Made by a program: the position numbers and the translations under genes. Shown piece by piece: positions 1-9,300 of a DNA stretch of 64,000 nucleotides; the stretch's first letter is position 1; every line of letters starts with the position of its first letter. Source of the stretch: Candidatus Aminicenantota bacterium (GTDB lineage: Bacteria > Acidobacteriota > Aminicenantia > UBA2199). The stretch lies in the NCBI GenBank assembly GCA_026393835.1, contig JAPKZK010000030.1:10001-74000 (forward strand), read 5' to 3'. Under the pieces are notes generated by a model. The model was not told the DNA's origin. It ran no database searches and saw only the letters and a list, made by a program, of their open reading frames with translations.

Positions 1-1382
1 CCGGTTTGAAATAGGTTGGCTATTAACGATATCATCCCGGTTCCACATATGCCCCTGGGTTTGACTTTGCCTATGGTTTGATAGGTAGGCATCCCGGTTT
101 GGGGATGGATATGGACTTTTTCTATGGCGCCGACGGCGGCGCGCATGCCTTGCTCGATACCCCCGCCTTCAAACGCGGGCCCGGCGGAACAGGCGCAGGT
201 CATTAAGAATTCACGGTTCCCAATCACTATCTCGCCATTGGTCCCGATATCGATGAATAGTCCGACGTCCGCTGTTTCCCGGGCGATACCGGTGCATAAT
301 AGCCCGGCGGTAATATCCCCGCCGACATAACTTCCCACGGCGGGGGATATGTATACGATGGCCTGGGGGTGGATTTCAATTTCTATTTCCCCGGCGGTTA
401 AAGGGGGTATTTCCAATATGGTGGGGGTATAGGGTTCGAGACGGATATATTCGGGGGGCAAGCCGAGGAGTAAATGGATCATGGTGGTATTGCCTGCGAC
501 AACGGCGCCGCCGATGTCTTTATTATCGACTTCATTTCCTTTGCATAGTTGGTTTACGAGGTGATTAACGGTTTTTAATACCCGCTGACGGAGTTCTTCC
601 AAGCGTTGGGGTTTACGGGCGTAATTGATGCGGCTGATGACATCAAGCCCGCATTCGACCTGGTCATTGTAAGCGGTCTGTGTGGCTAATACGGCGGCTG
701 AGGGGAGGTGCACCAGTTGTACGGCGACGGTGGTGGTGCCGATATCGACGGCCAGGCCAAAATGCCGGGCGATGCGGTCGCCGGGTTCTATTCGTATTAC
801 CTGGAAACGGCCAGGGGTTTCCGCCAGGGTAACGGTGACTTTCCCGTTTTCGCCCTCACGACGAAGGGTTTCCGCGATTTGGGGGATAATGGGTAAGGGA
901 TAATGGATGTCTTTTTTTTCTACTTTCTGGTGGAGGGCCCGGGTTAATCGGTCGAGGTCGGAGTGACCGTCGGCCAATTGGGGTTGGGGGACTTCCAGGA
1001 CGATTTTGCTCGACAGGGGTGTGGGTTGCCATTCTTTTGGAAAGAGGTCGCAGCGCACGAGACAGGTGTCATCGGTTTCATCGATGAATTGGCCGCCTTC
1101 CCTGCCGATTTGTTCGGAGATTTCTACGGATACGGGTTCATCCAGGATTTTTGTTTGACAGGCCAGTACATATCCCCTGGAAACGGCGGCGGGTGATAAT
1201 ACACCGAGGCTATCGGAATCCACTTTCCCGGATATGATGCGGGCGATGCATTTGCCGCAGGTGCCTTTGCCACCGCAAGGGGCTTCGATTTCTATTTGAG
1301 CTTCCCGGGTTGCTTCCAGCAGTTCTGTGCCAGACGGCGCATCGACCGCTTTCCCGGATGGTTGGAAGGTTATGTTCGGCAT
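1..1382 (-). CDS. ASKHA-domain corrinoid activation protein (RACo-like), partial
   Basis: The reading frame is open from an ATG at 1382 to the window edge, so the C-terminus is missing. The N-terminus is a 2Fe-2S ferredoxin domain with Cys36-x5-Cys42-x2-Cys45 and Cys75. Proteins with this domain followed by an ASKHA ATPase domain (DUF4445 family) reductively activate the corrinoid iron-sulfur protein or corrinoid methyltransferases by returning cob(II)alamin to cob(I)alamin. A CFeSP/acetyl-CoA synthase operon lies about 16 kb away, which fits a role in reactivating its corrinoid, although the genes are not linked in one operon here. No good ribosome-binding site precedes the ATG. The start lies inside the end of a truncated DUF1016 reading frame (1370-1525), so an ancestral upstream region may have been deleted. 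The family is clear; the exact substrate protein is inferred. Confidence 0.85.
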   Translation of the reverse strand, partial: MPNITFQPSGKAVDAPSGTELLEATREAQIEIEAPCGGKGTCGKCIARIISGKVDSDSLGVLSPAAVSRGYVLACQTKILDEPVSVEISEQIGREGGQFIDETDDTCLVRCDLFPKEWQPTPLSSKIVLEVPQPQLADGHSDLDRLTRALHQKVEKKDIHYPLPIIPQIAETLRREGENGKVTVTLAETPGRFQVIRIEPGDRIARHFGLAVDIGTTTVAVQLVHLPSAAVLATQTAYNDQVECGLDVISRINYARKPQRLEELRQRVLKTVNHLVNQLCKGNEVDNKDIGGAVVAGNTTMIHLLLGLPPEYIRLEPYTPTILEIPPLTAGEIEIEIHPQAIVYISPAVGSYVGGDITAGLLCTGIARETADVGLFIDIGTNGEIVIGNREFLMTCACSAGPAFEGGGIEQGMRAAVGAIEKVHIHPQTGMPTYQTIGKVKPRGICGTGMISLIANLFQT

Positions 1383-1525
1383 GATTGCGATAATTGTGAC
1401 GGCACTGCCGTCATAATTGGATAATATCTAAAAAACTGGATAATCCTATAAATATCCCTCCTGTTTAACCCGATGTCTTCAGCCAAACTATCTACTAATC
1501 TGTCCCCATAATCCGCCTCATTCAT
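1370..1525 (-). pseudogene. Truncated DUF1016 (YhcG) N-terminal fragment
   Basis: This 51-codon frame begins with an ATG that overlaps the stop of the upstream antitoxin gene (ATGA). The peptide reads MNEADYGDRLVDSL... and ends YYPIMTAVPSQLS before diverging to a stop. That pattern (LV..LS.D.G..RR.IYR..QF...YP......QLS) is the start of the DUF1016 N-terminal domain found in YhcG-like nuclease-associated proteins of about 350 residues. The match stops right where the family would continue with W-x-H-Y, so about 85% of the gene is gone. The tail runs into the start of the ASKHA gene. The family assignment is from motif memory. Confidence 0.6.
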
Positions 1526-1731
1526 ATCATATCCTCTTCCCTCTCATTCACCAGTTCTTCGACCGTCAAATCCAACTCCATTTTTCCGCTCATATTAAGG
1601 ATTTTCTTTCTTTTTAAAGCTCTTAACATATCCTCAAGAGCGTTTTTTATTAGGCGTGTTTTGTTTCTTTCACCGGTTTCAATGACCAAATCATTAATCA
1701 GAGCATCGGGAAGATTTAATGTTGTCCTCAT
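1522..1731 (-). CDS. VapB-like ribbon-helix-helix antitoxin (orphan)
   Basis: This 69-residue protein starts MRTTLNLPDALINDLV, the N-terminal beta-strand and helix of VapB-type ribbon-helix-helix antitoxins (DUF2191-like). It would normally bind its own promoter DNA and neutralise a PIN-domain VapC toxin. The start at 1731 is chosen over 1743 because a GGAGGT sequence lies just upstream and a near-consensus promoter precedes it. No vapC follows: the next frame is the DUF1016 fragment, joined by a 4-base overlap. It is therefore an orphan antitoxin, or a hybrid operon left after a deletion. Confidence 0.75.
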   Translation of the reverse strand: MRTTLNLPDALINDLVIETGERNKTRLIKNALEDMLRALKRKKILNMSGKMELDLTVEELVNEREEDMI

Positions 1732-1748
1732 GCTGACCTCCAACCGGT

Positions 1749-1777
1749 ATTATATTTAAGTAATCTCAATATGTCAA
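1749..1777 (-). promoter_or_regulatory. Sigma70-type promoter of the vapB-like gene
   Basis: On the minus strand the -35 box is TTGACA (1777-1772) and the -10 box is TATAAT (1754-1749), separated by exactly 17 bp. The predicted transcript starts about 10 nt upstream of GGAGGT and the ATG at 1731. This is the best consensus promoter in the window. Confidence 0.8.
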
Positions 1778-1857
1778 CTATGAATCAAGGGCAGGGAAAA
1801 AGGTAGAGCGGAAGCGAGGAAGCGAGGAAGAGCGGAAAAAGATAGAAAATCCCCGGC

Positions 1858-2185
1858 GTACCGTTGCGTTTCGGAGCGTTACCGTTGTGTTTCGGAGCGT
1901 TACCTTTGCATTTCGGAGCGAGACATTTGTAATGCGGAGCATGGCCTTTGTAATGCGGAGCGTGACCTTTGCATTGCGGAGCGTGACCTTTGCATTGCGG
2001 AGCGTGACCTTTGCATTGCGGAGCATGACCTTTGTAATGCGGAGCGTGACCTTTGCATTGCGGAGCATGATATTTGCATTGCGGAGCGTGACCTTTGCAT
2101 TGCGGAGCATGATATTTGCACTGCGAGGCATGACCATTTCATTGCGCGCCGTGACCGTTTCGTTTCGAGGCGTGACTGTTTCAAG
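1858..2185. repeat. Imperfect 21-bp tandem array (about 15 units)
   Basis: The unit is GTGACCTTTGCATTGCGGAG plus C, with variants such as GCATGATATTTGCATTGCGG and GCATGGCCTTTGTAATGCGG. Units at the two ends are the most diverged. Because 21 is a multiple of three, long spurious reading frames run through it on both strands; their products are pure repeats and are not annotated as genes. It lies between the VapB promoter and the end of the beta-propeller gene. Confidence 0.9.
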
Positions 2186-2216
2186 CCGAACCGGGGATTA
2201 AAATAACGGGAGTAAA

Positions 2217-4825
2217 TCAAAAATCAAGAGGTTTACTCACTTTAGGCCTAATATCTACTATTATTTCTTTCCGGGCCGGGTAATTATCACAACCTCTTTC
2301 GATGAATACGAAATGATAATTCCCCACAAATCCCGGTCCAGGGGTCCAATAAAATTTCCCGGCGTTTGTATCAAGCGATGAACCGATGGGAAGCGCCCTG
2401 GGTTGATTCCCTACCCGCATATAGCCCGTCAATATGGGATTTCCCCCGGAAATATCGATCTCAACAGGGTCCAACTCTTGTATTGCGATAGTATATATTC
2501 CTTGCTCATCCGCAGCGATATCATGAATGGTTTCGTCAAATCCTTTCCTGATCCTCAGCGATTCAGAATTATTTATCGGGATATCTTCAATGGAAGAGCT
2601 TGAGAAACCGATAAGGTCATTTTGATGTTGCCGGTTTTGTCTATATTGGGATTGAGCGCTCGCCTGTCCTGTATTGGCAATCGAAAAATACCGGCTGCCG
2701 ATTCCATCTGCATCTCCTTCACTATCGGCGGCTGTCCAGTAAATCGTATGAATACCGTTTTCATATGGGGTCGTATCCAGGTAAAAATACCCTATTGCGC
2801 CATTGCTGTTGGTATAACCGGGGAATAACGCGGAAATATCTCCCCTATAAATATTATATGTGGGGTGACAGATATTTTTTCCATCCACCCATATATTAAT
2901 GGTAGAACCATCCTCTGGAATTTTATCGGGCTGCGGGGTTAACACCCAACCCCAATTAACAAAGCTTTTTCCCGATACATTTCCTCCTTGTGCGGGGGTA
3001 TCGATCGCTCCAAATGGTTTTACTGCATGTGCATTGTCGCAGGTAATGGTTTTAACACCCAATGTGATTTGATTACCCTCCGCATCTGTTGCTATGGCAT
3101 GAATCTTGTATTCTCCATTTCCTCCATCCGGCAAGAAGTTTGTAAGCATCATATACCCCCAACCTGCTTTGTAATTCATGGGATATCCTGGATATGACTG
3201 CTCCACATCCGGTCTTGCGCCTTCAACGAATATGGCGTCGCCAATATAGATGAGGTCCCCTACTTCTCCGCGATATAATTTTACATTTTCAATTCCGATA
3301 TCATCCAGCGCCCAACCGGTAAAAGGAACATTGCCGGACACCGCAGTGCCATCCACAGGAGTTGAAAAGTGTCCGAAAGGCGGTTTTGTTTGCCCTGGAC
3401 TATACACCGTCAAGGTAACATTTATCGTTTGGGGAGAATTGCCTGCGTTAGGGTCTGTAGCGGTAATAAGCCCTGAATAAGTTCCTGCCTCTAACCCGGC
3501 TGGATTAACCGATACGGTGACCAAACCCGGGCCCGTACCAGTGGTGGGATTACAGGAGAACCATGCTTTATCGCAGGTAATCCACCATATCGGTACATCA
3601 TTTGGATTAGAACTTTTAGAACTAACCGTAAAAATTTGATAATTTGTCTGTATAGGCCATATGACCCCAAAAGAGAGATTAATCTTATCTAAATTTATTT
3701 CATAGGGCGGTGTAGGATCGTCATTTTCAATCAATGTCACAAAGGCATCATAACAATCTTCATGAGGATTCACCGGTGTACCCCAGGTGTCGGAACTCGA
3801 TCCGATTATATATAAATATCCTTTACTATCAATTGCCATAGCATTACCGATATCATCACCCGTCCCTCCGAGGAATGTATTCCAATCGATCTTATGATCA
3901 TTAGAATTTAATTTGGCCACAAAGGCATCGGTAGAGCCGCCGTTAAAGGAATTCAAAGGGGTACCCCACGTGGCAGTACTAAATCCGGGTACATAGATAT
4001 TCCCACTGGCGGATAGTGCTATTCCTGTACAAGCATCATCCCCATCCCCACCCAGGAACGTATTCCAATCTATTTTTCCATCTACAAGCCCGGCCACAAA
4101 AGCATCACCAGTGCTAGCGGTAAAGGGATCCTTCGGTGAGCCCCAGGTGGTAGAACTTTTCCCGGTTACATAGATATCACCACCATTTATTGCTATGTCA
4201 TGGCCAATATCTCCACCACCCCCTCCAAGAACGTGTTCCACTTCAACTCCCCTTTATAATCAAACTTGGCCAAAAAAGCATCAACATCTCCGTTAAAAAG
4301 ATTAACCGGATAGCCCCAGGTGCATTCACTTTTCCCAGTAACAAAGATTTCACCTATGCTATTTATTGCTATGCCTTCTCCATAAGCTCCAGCCGGTAAG
4401 TTTTTTTTCCATTTCAGGATTCCCTTTGAATCCAGTTTAGCCAAAAAGGTGTATCCGGCTATATAGATATTCCCCATGCCGTCTATTATTATATCTTGAG
4501 GGATATCACCATCTAAAAAGGTGAGCCACTTCAAGTCACCTAATGGATTTAGTTTAGCTACAAAAACATCATGATATTCAGTATCAAAGAGTTTAATCAG
4601 GCTTCCCGTGATGATGTCAGTCCAGCCGGTAACATAGATATTCCCTTTAGTGTCTAAGGCTATCCCCATGCCGGAATCACAGTCACGCCCCCCCAGGAAA
4701 GTATTCGCAATCCCATCATTCCACTGCCACACCTGGGCATTTTTTATCTTTGGCTGCTGCGTAAAACCAGCAAACAACGCAAAAACCACAAAAACCATAA
4801 AAAACGAAAGTATCACTCTTTTCAT
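2217..4825 (-). pseudogene. Secreted SBBP beta-propeller/BACON-like protein, one frameshift
   Basis: Two overlapping frames (4825-4193 and 4241-2217) together encode a protein of about 870 residues. It starts with a signal peptide (MKRVILSFFMVFVVFALFAG) and carries repeated SBBP blades of the form W-N-T-F-L-G-G...G-x-x-Y-V-T-G. Then come a BACON/Ig-like domain, two further Ig-like segments and a C-terminal domain ending in WTPGPGFVGNYHFVF. Near 4230 one frame reads WNTFLEGVVE and the other LGGGGGDIGHD. Restoring a single base gives the expected WNTFLGG, so a 1-bp deletion (or sequencing error) splits the gene. Its ATG overlaps the stop of the upstream HicB-like gene. The protein is likely exported or cell-surface; its ligand is unknown. 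Confidence 0.75.
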
Positions 4826-5049
4826 ATGTTCCTCCTAGAATTGCAGGAGAAAAAAATGCCGGGCGAAATTTTTGCGCCACTTAATGTTCCCAATTCCCGG
4901 CATTCTTCAAAAAAAGCTTCAATGGCCTCTTTTATGGCCGCTTTTGCTTCATAAATGGTCTCTCCGAAACTGGAAACATTCAACTCCGGGGATAATGCCA
5001 CATAAACATCATCCTCTTTAAATATTTCAACTCTTATCGATTGGTTCAT
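4822..5049 (-). CDS. HicB-like antitoxin-fold protein (orphan)
   Basis: This 75-residue protein begins MNQSIRVEIFKEDDVYVALSPELNVSSFGET and continues with YEAKAAIKEAIEAFFEE. This is the alpha/beta HicB fold: a strand carrying the D-V-Y-V-A core, then a helix of the A-x-x-x-I-K-E-A-I type. The start at 5049 has an AGGT-containing ribosome site and a clear promoter. There is no HicA gene beside it on this strand; instead its last codon overlaps the beta-propeller gene. It may be an orphan antitoxin or a small stand-alone regulator. Confidence 0.65.
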   Translation of the reverse strand: MNQSIRVEIFKEDDVYVALSPELNVSSFGETIYEAKAAIKEAIEAFFEECRELGTLSGAKISPGIFFSCNSRRNI

Positions 5050-5069
5050 CCTACCTTTTCTCCATTTCA

Positions 5070-5098
5070 ATATTATAATACATCATTCCATTTGTCAA
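5070..5098 (-). promoter_or_regulatory. Sigma70-type promoter of the HicB-like gene
   Basis: On the minus strand TTGACA (5098-5093) is followed after 17 bp by TAATAT (5075-5070). The start codon at 5049 lies about 15-20 nt past the expected transcription start, with a GGAG/AGGT-containing leader. Confidence 0.75.
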
Positions 5099-5321
5099 CA
5101 AAAATTGAGAATGTTTGAAAGGTGCAGATTTGGCGCAGGACAAAATACCCACCTCCCGGGAGAGATAAAAAGTAAAAATTAAAAACGAAAAATGAAAAAC
5201 TAAAAACGAAAAAAAACTTTCGAGAAATTCAGGGGGGAAAGACCGGGGAATATTTCTTATTCCAAGCATCCTTCTTTATTGGAATTATTATTTGAGTGAG
5301 GTATAAAAACAAAAAAAAGTA

Positions 5322-5350
5322 TTGACAAAGGGAATGAAAAAAGTTAAATT
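5322..5350 (+). promoter_or_regulatory. Sigma70-type promoter of hicBA
   Basis: TTGACA at 5322-5327 is followed by a 17-bp spacer and TAAATT at 5345-5350. Transcription would start near 5357. This rules out the first in-frame ATG at 5322 and supports translation from 5397, which has GGAGG at 5386-5390. Confidence 0.75.
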
Positions 5351-5396
5351 ATTACCGGATCAGAAAATAGAAAACAGATCTGTTTGGAGGTACGGT

Positions 5397-5612
5397 ATGT
5401 TATTTCATGTAGTACTGGAAAAAGCAGAAGATGGCTGGATTGTAGCGGAATGTCCTTCGCTTCCCGGGTGTGTATCTCAAGGGAGTGATGAGAAAGAAGC
5501 AATGGAAAACATTAAAGAGGCAATTATTTCCTGGTTGTGGGCTGAAGATCAAAAAGCCTTTGAAATGATACCTGAATATTCAAAGCAAGAAGCTCTCGTG
5601 GTATCAATTTAA
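5397..5612 (+). CDS. hicB: HicB family antitoxin
   Basis: This 71-residue protein has the HicB core: a strand FHVVLEKAEDGWIVAECPSL, then PGCVSQG and a helix EAMENIKEAI. It should fold like an inactive RNase H and neutralise HicA, which is encoded 9 nt downstream. The start at 5397 is preferred over 5322 because of the GGAGG six bases upstream and the promoter position. Antitoxin-first order is common in this family. It has no DNA-binding extension, so autoregulation would need the HicAB complex. Confidence 0.85.
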   Translation: MLFHVVLEKAEDGWIVAECPSLPGCVSQGSDEKEAMENIKEAIISWLWAEDQKAFEMIPEYSKQEALVVSI

Positions 5613-5621
5613 AATCCCAAT

Positions 5622-5846
5622 ATGGCAAGATTAGCGAATATTTCCGGCAAAGAAGCTGTAAAAACATTTAAAAAATTCGGATGGCATATAGTCGGTCAGG
5701 TAGGCAGCCATGTGGTGATGACAAAATCAGGTATGAGAGTTAATTTATCGGTGCCTCAGCATAAAGAATTGTCTATCGGGTTACTAAGAAAGCTTATCAG
5801 TTATGCAGGTATTGAAGTTGATGAATTTTTAGAGGAATGCAAATAA
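5622..5846 (+). CDS. hicA: HicA family mRNA interferase toxin
   Basis: This 74-residue protein has the HicA double-stranded-RNA-binding-like fold: G-K-E-A-V-K-x-F-K-K-F-G-W, then GSHVVMTK with the catalytic His in the G-S-H motif, then V-P-Q-H-K-E-L-S-x-G-x-L-R-K-L. HicA cleaves mRNA independently of, or on, the ribosome when free of HicB. The gene lies directly after hicB in the same operon. Length and motifs are intact, so the pair looks functional. Confidence 0.9.
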   Translation: MARLANISGKEAVKTFKKFGWHIVGQVGSHVVMTKSGMRVNLSVPQHKELSIGLLRKLISYAGIEVDEFLEECK

Positions 5847-6168
5847 AACCACTTCTTTTTTGGTCCCGGATTTTCCCCCTACCTTTAGAGGCCAAGTCCC
5901 CAATCCCCTGATTCAACATATCGGTTATTTGGATTTTTGGGGAAAATCGGCTGCCTCCATTCGATTTCTGTTCATTCAATCATTGTGTTATCCCTACGCA
6001 ATGGGTCCGTGTTTGTCGCGGCGCGTGTGTTCGTCCGTGGCTAAGTGCCTGCCCCCTTGGTGTTTCTTTGTGCCTTGGTGCCTTGGTGGCTATTTTCAAG
6101 GTTTCGCCATTGAAATAACATTCCATTTCAGGTAAAATCCTTTAATAAAGACCAGGAGGTAGAACAGC
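5847..6168. repeat. Spacer with dispersed CGTGTTCGTCCGTGG and CCTTGGTGCCTTGG repeats
   Basis: No credible gene is seen. The stretch at about 6007-6102 carries the phrases GTGTTCGTCCGTGGC and TTGGTGCCTTGGTGGC. Close relatives recur at about 7062-7097, 9423-9455, 28576-28700, 53268-53314 and 54500-54590, always between genes. They belong to the dispersed intergenic repeats described in the findings. Confidence 0.6.
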
Positions 6169-6585
6169 ATGGTAATCCCTGAGGGGAAAAAAAACCTGTA
6201 TGCGGTCGAACCACTCATCAAGAAAATGGAAGATGAAGGTGAAAAGATTGAGATACGCGTAGCGGCAATCAAAGAACTTGGGAATAAAAAAGACATGCGG
6301 GCAATTGGACATATCTTCATAAAAATGTCAGATAAAAATGCCGAAATGCGTACCGCCGCATTGGAAGCGCTGGCAATACTTTGTGAATATGAAACGGACC
6401 GAAAACTGCTTACAAAAGAATTTGATGGCGAATCGTCATGGTTCGACCCTCAAAAGCCGATTGAGAAAAAAATGATCGAAAGAGCAGCAAAAAAATTGGA
6501 AGAAATACCTGAGGAGGAAGTTCGGCAGCGTTATGAGCGCCTGGCAAAGAAGTGTCATTTGAAGCTGGAATGGAAGGTGGATTAG
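6169..6585 (+). CDS. Small HEAT-repeat protein
   Basis: This 138-residue soluble protein has two or three HEAT-like helical pairs: VEPLIKKMEDEGEKIEIRVAAIKELG, then KDMRAIGHIFIKMSDKNAEMRTAALEALA. The pattern of an aspartate or glutamate turn followed by R-x-A-A matches HEAT/PBS-lyase-type repeats, which act as protein-binding scaffolds. The C-terminal third is charged and helical. AGGAGG lies just upstream of the ATG. It has no signal peptide, and its neighbours give no functional clue. Confidence 0.7.
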   Translation: MVIPEGKKNLYAVEPLIKKMEDEGEKIEIRVAAIKELGNKKDMRAIGHIFIKMSDKNAEMRTAALEALAILCEYETDRKLLTKEFDGESSWFDPQKPIEKKMIERAAKKLEEIPEEEVRQRYERLAKKCHLKLEWKVD

Positions 6586-7129
6586 GGGTCAGGGGTTAGG
6601 AAAAAAGGAAGAGCGGAAGAGCGGAAGAGCGGAAAAAGCAGAAGAGAAGGGGAAAAGATAGAAGGTAAGAGGGTAAGAAGGTGAGATGGTAAGAGAAAAA
6701 CAGAAGAAGGGAACCTGACTTTTTGAGATGAAAGTTTCATCTCTGGAGTATAAAGTTTCATCTCCGCTGATTAAACTTTAATCCCTGGAGTATTGGGTGG
6801 TCATCTATGGAGTTTAAATTTTAATCTCCGTACTATAAGGTGGTCATCTCCGTAGATTAAAGTTTCATCTCCGGAGCATAAACTTTAATCCCCAAAAAGG
6901 AATTTCCTGGGAGCGGGAGGTAAAATTTCCTCGATGTACATCTTGCCTTGAGCAGGCGAGTGTCTAATGTCTGGTAAGAAGCTGTCTCCGCATACTTTCG
7001 AGAGAATCCAATTAAAGTGGAGAGAATAAGACTCCGGGGATCTATTTGTAATAAAACCCCTTGGTGTGCCTTGGTGCCTTGGTGGCTATTTTCATGGGAA
7101 TAAAGGGGACACACAAGAAAAATCTAAAC
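6586..7129. repeat. Spacer holding a 21-22 bp tandem array (about 6727-6896)
   Basis: Eight imperfect units such as AAAGTTTCATCTCCGGAGTA and AAACTTTAATCCCTGGAGTA follow one another. Most are 21 bp and two are 22 bp, which breaks any reading frame. A purine-rich stretch (6590-6710, GAAGAGCGG repeats) precedes it, and a CCTTGGTGCCTTGGTGG-type dispersed repeat lies at about 7062-7097. No gene is seen. Confidence 0.8.
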
Positions 7130-8917
7130 TTACGCTTCATTAAAATATTCCAACCGGTTCCCGCAAAAGATTAATACCAATTTCTTCAATGTCGTTTGTC
7201 CTATGGTTTTCCGGAACTTTTCATCATTTCCGTACCGGTTTAATTGCGCTTCCGCTTCTTCTCTTTTATTCTTTACCTGGTCTTTGATTGTTTCTTTCTT
7301 TTTGGAAGGCTTGATGTATTTGATTTCCAACAGGTAAGAATACTTTACGGCCGGGTGCTGCACCAATAATGGCTCCATTACCAGATCGGCGAAACCTTGA
7401 TTCATTTCTTTTTCCGTGTATACGATATAGTATTGGCTCAACCCCAGGTATACATTCCAGAATACCTGCATGGCTTTTTCATGGGTCATTAAATCCCTGA
7501 TGCCGGATGATGCTTCCATCCGTTGGGCAATATAATTCACCAGCGGCTGCCATTCTCCCCTGAAAGCCATCCGGCTCATTAAATTTGAGTATGTGTACAT
7601 TTCTATATTGAATGCGCCTGTTTCTGTATAGGCTTCTTTGATGTAGTCATAATATAGGCGTTTAATGGATTCATTGGGAATAGTAAGAATTGTATTGTCT
7701 TCCTCATCGATGCCCCGAATCGTTAATAGACCGAAGTAATACAAAAGAGAAATAAAATTGTCCGGCCTGGTTATTTCATCGATGGGGAACCCTTTTTCAA
7801 TATTAGAGTGAATAGAACCGTTTTCGATGATTTCTTGCAGCATGGAAAAATTTCCGTTGGTTTTCGGAGTTCCTTTTTGATCGATGATGATGAAGTGGTG
7901 AAGTTTTTTATAATCGATCCGGACGTTCCGGTCGATCATATCTTTAGGAATGGCGGACCTTAATAGGTATTGCTGGATGAAATACAAGACATGAACGGTA
8001 TTAAATATCTCGGTATCGGAATCGATAGAGAAGCGGTAATGGTTATACCATTGACTCATAATCTCCATCAGTTCGGGGGTAGAATGGCGAATTTTCCCGG
8101 TTTGCCGGTAGTATTCGATTATGGTTTCGACTTCGGTTCGAGTAAAGCCCATGATTTCGTTGATATCGGGGTCCAGGGTAATGTTCGTGGCAATATTAAA
8201 CCCGGAGGTAACGTCGTCAAGGGTGATGGGAGACACGCCGCTCATAAACAACCGTGAGATTGGAGAATCCATATCGGTAGTCCCGGCTTTGACTACGTTA
8301 AAAAAAACACGGAGAAAGCCGCTGCCGTGGGTGATATCCACGAATGCTTGTTCACCCGATTCCGATAGTATGGTATTGGCGAAATTATCGTACTCATCGA
8401 TGATGACATATAGTTTTTGTTCTTTTTCTTTGCAGTAATCCAACAGGGTAATCATTGCCTCCGAGGCGCTATTTAGGGAGGCAAATTCGTCTCTTGCCAT
8501 TTTCATATCGATATCCAGGAGTTTTGCATATTTTGTTAAGAAGCGCAAAGCGGATTTTTTAATATAATGGAGAAATGCTTCCTCTATCCGGGAAATATCG
8601 GGGCTGACCGCTGAGAAATTCAGTTTTAAAATCATATAACTGTTTTTTTCCGCCGTGGGGTTCCGGTGGATATCGGTTCCACTGAAAAGGGAATCGAAAC
8701 GGTCTTTTAAAGCGATGTCGTAATAGGCTTCAAGGATAGCCAGGAAGAGTGATTTCCCGAAGCGCCGCGGGCGGATGAGGAATAAGTAACTTCCTTTTTC
8801 TTCGATATCGCGGATAAACCGTGTTTTATCGACGTAATAAAGGTTTTTTACCCTGAAATCATTGAAATCGGAAACCCCATAGGGGATCTTTTTTAAGCGG
8901 AGAGTTTCGTTCATCAT
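7130..8917 (-). CDS. AAA-ATPase-like / PD-(D/E)XK nuclease-superfamily protein
   Basis: This protein has about 595 residues. It begins MMNETLRLKKIPYGVSDFNDFR, then KNLYYVDKTRFIRDIEEKG and the Walker A region FLIRPRRFGKSLFLA. This is the hallmark of the AAA-ATPase-like family (PF09820), which usually carries a C-terminal DUF1703/PDDEXK_9 domain. The Walker B region is LYVIIDEYDNF. Near the C-terminus, SYLLEIKYIKP matches the E-x-K of the nuclease fold. Such genes occur in many copies in anaerobes and their role is unknown. The frame upstream of 8917 opens only with TTG; the -10 box ends 7 bp before the ATG at 8917, so the mRNA should be leaderless. Confidence 0.85.
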   Translation of the reverse strand: MMNETLRLKKIPYGVSDFNDFRVKNLYYVDKTRFIRDIEEKGSYLFLIRPRRFGKSLFLAILEAYYDIALKDRFDSLFSGTDIHRNPTAEKNSYMILKLNFSAVSPDISRIEEAFLHYIKKSALRFLTKYAKLLDIDMKMARDEFASLNSASEAMITLLDYCKEKEQKLYVIIDEYDNFANTILSESGEQAFVDITHGSGFLRVFFNVVKAGTTDMDSPISRLFMSGVSPITLDDVTSGFNIATNITLDPDINEIMGFTRTEVETIIEYYRQTGKIRHSTPELMEIMSQWYNHYRFSIDSDTEIFNTVHVLYFIQQYLLRSAIPKDMIDRNVRIDYKKLHHFIIIDQKGTPKTNGNFSMLQEIIENGSIHSNIEKGFPIDEITRPDNFISLLYYFGLLTIRGIDEEDNTILTIPNESIKRLYYDYIKEAYTETGAFNIEMYTYSNLMSRMAFRGEWQPLVNYIAQRMEASSGIRDLMTHEKAMQVFWNVYLGLSQYYIVYTEKEMNQGFADLVMEPLLVQHPAVKYSYLLEIKYIKPSKKKETIKDQVKNKREEAEAQLNRYGNDEKFRKTIGQTTLKKLVLIFCGNRLEYFNEA

Positions 8918-8923
8918 GAATTT

Positions 8924-8952
8924 ATAATAACCCAAAGAATCCCATTTGTCAA
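8924..8952 (-). promoter_or_regulatory. Promoter giving a leaderless transcript
   Basis: On the minus strand TTGACA (8952-8947), a 17-bp spacer and TATTAT (8929-8924) are seen. The seventh base after the -10 box is the A of the ATG at 8917. No Shine-Dalgarno sequence exists, which agrees with leaderless translation. Confidence 0.7.
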
Positions 8953-9059
8953 ACGTTTAAAATTCCAAACAAAAGCAGCCTGTTCCTTTGCCAGGGCTAA
9001 CAACAATTATGGTCCGCCGCTCCACAGGGGCGGCGAAAACGACGCCGCGGTTAAGAAAT

Positions 9060-9300
9060 TCTTCTGCCTGCATGGGGAAATCCTCAAAAAGGATGCCGGT
9101 TTCGGCTTCCATTCCGCGACCTTCGACATGAGCTTTGCGGACATCGGCAAAATTTTGCCTCAATCGGCTTCCATTTGGCGGAAACCGGCAAAACGGATGT
9201 CGATATCGGCATCGTTTTGGCGGGCATCCACAAATATTTGCCTCAATCGTCATCCCATCAGTGGAAATCGGCAAATCAAGTGCAGCCGTCGACACAAAAT
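9060..9300. repeat. Degenerate 21-bp-period array
   Basis: Phrases such as GCAAAATTTTGCCTCAATCG, CTTCCATTTGGCGGAAACCG and CAAAACGGATGTCGATATCG follow each other at 21-bp steps. Similarity between units is weak but the phase is held for at least six steps. Reading frames on both strands are by-products of the period. A CTTTGTGCCTTCGTGC-type dispersed repeat and CCGTGTTTTCCGTG copies follow at 9423-9495. Confidence 0.5.

Noticed and set aside
1858..2185. CRISPR array
   Set aside because: Units are contiguous without unique spacers, and no cas genes occur in the window.
1778..2220. Overlapping frames of about 105-120 residues on both strands
   Set aside because: They translate the 21-bp array and consist only of repeats such as MRSVTFA and LRNAKVT.
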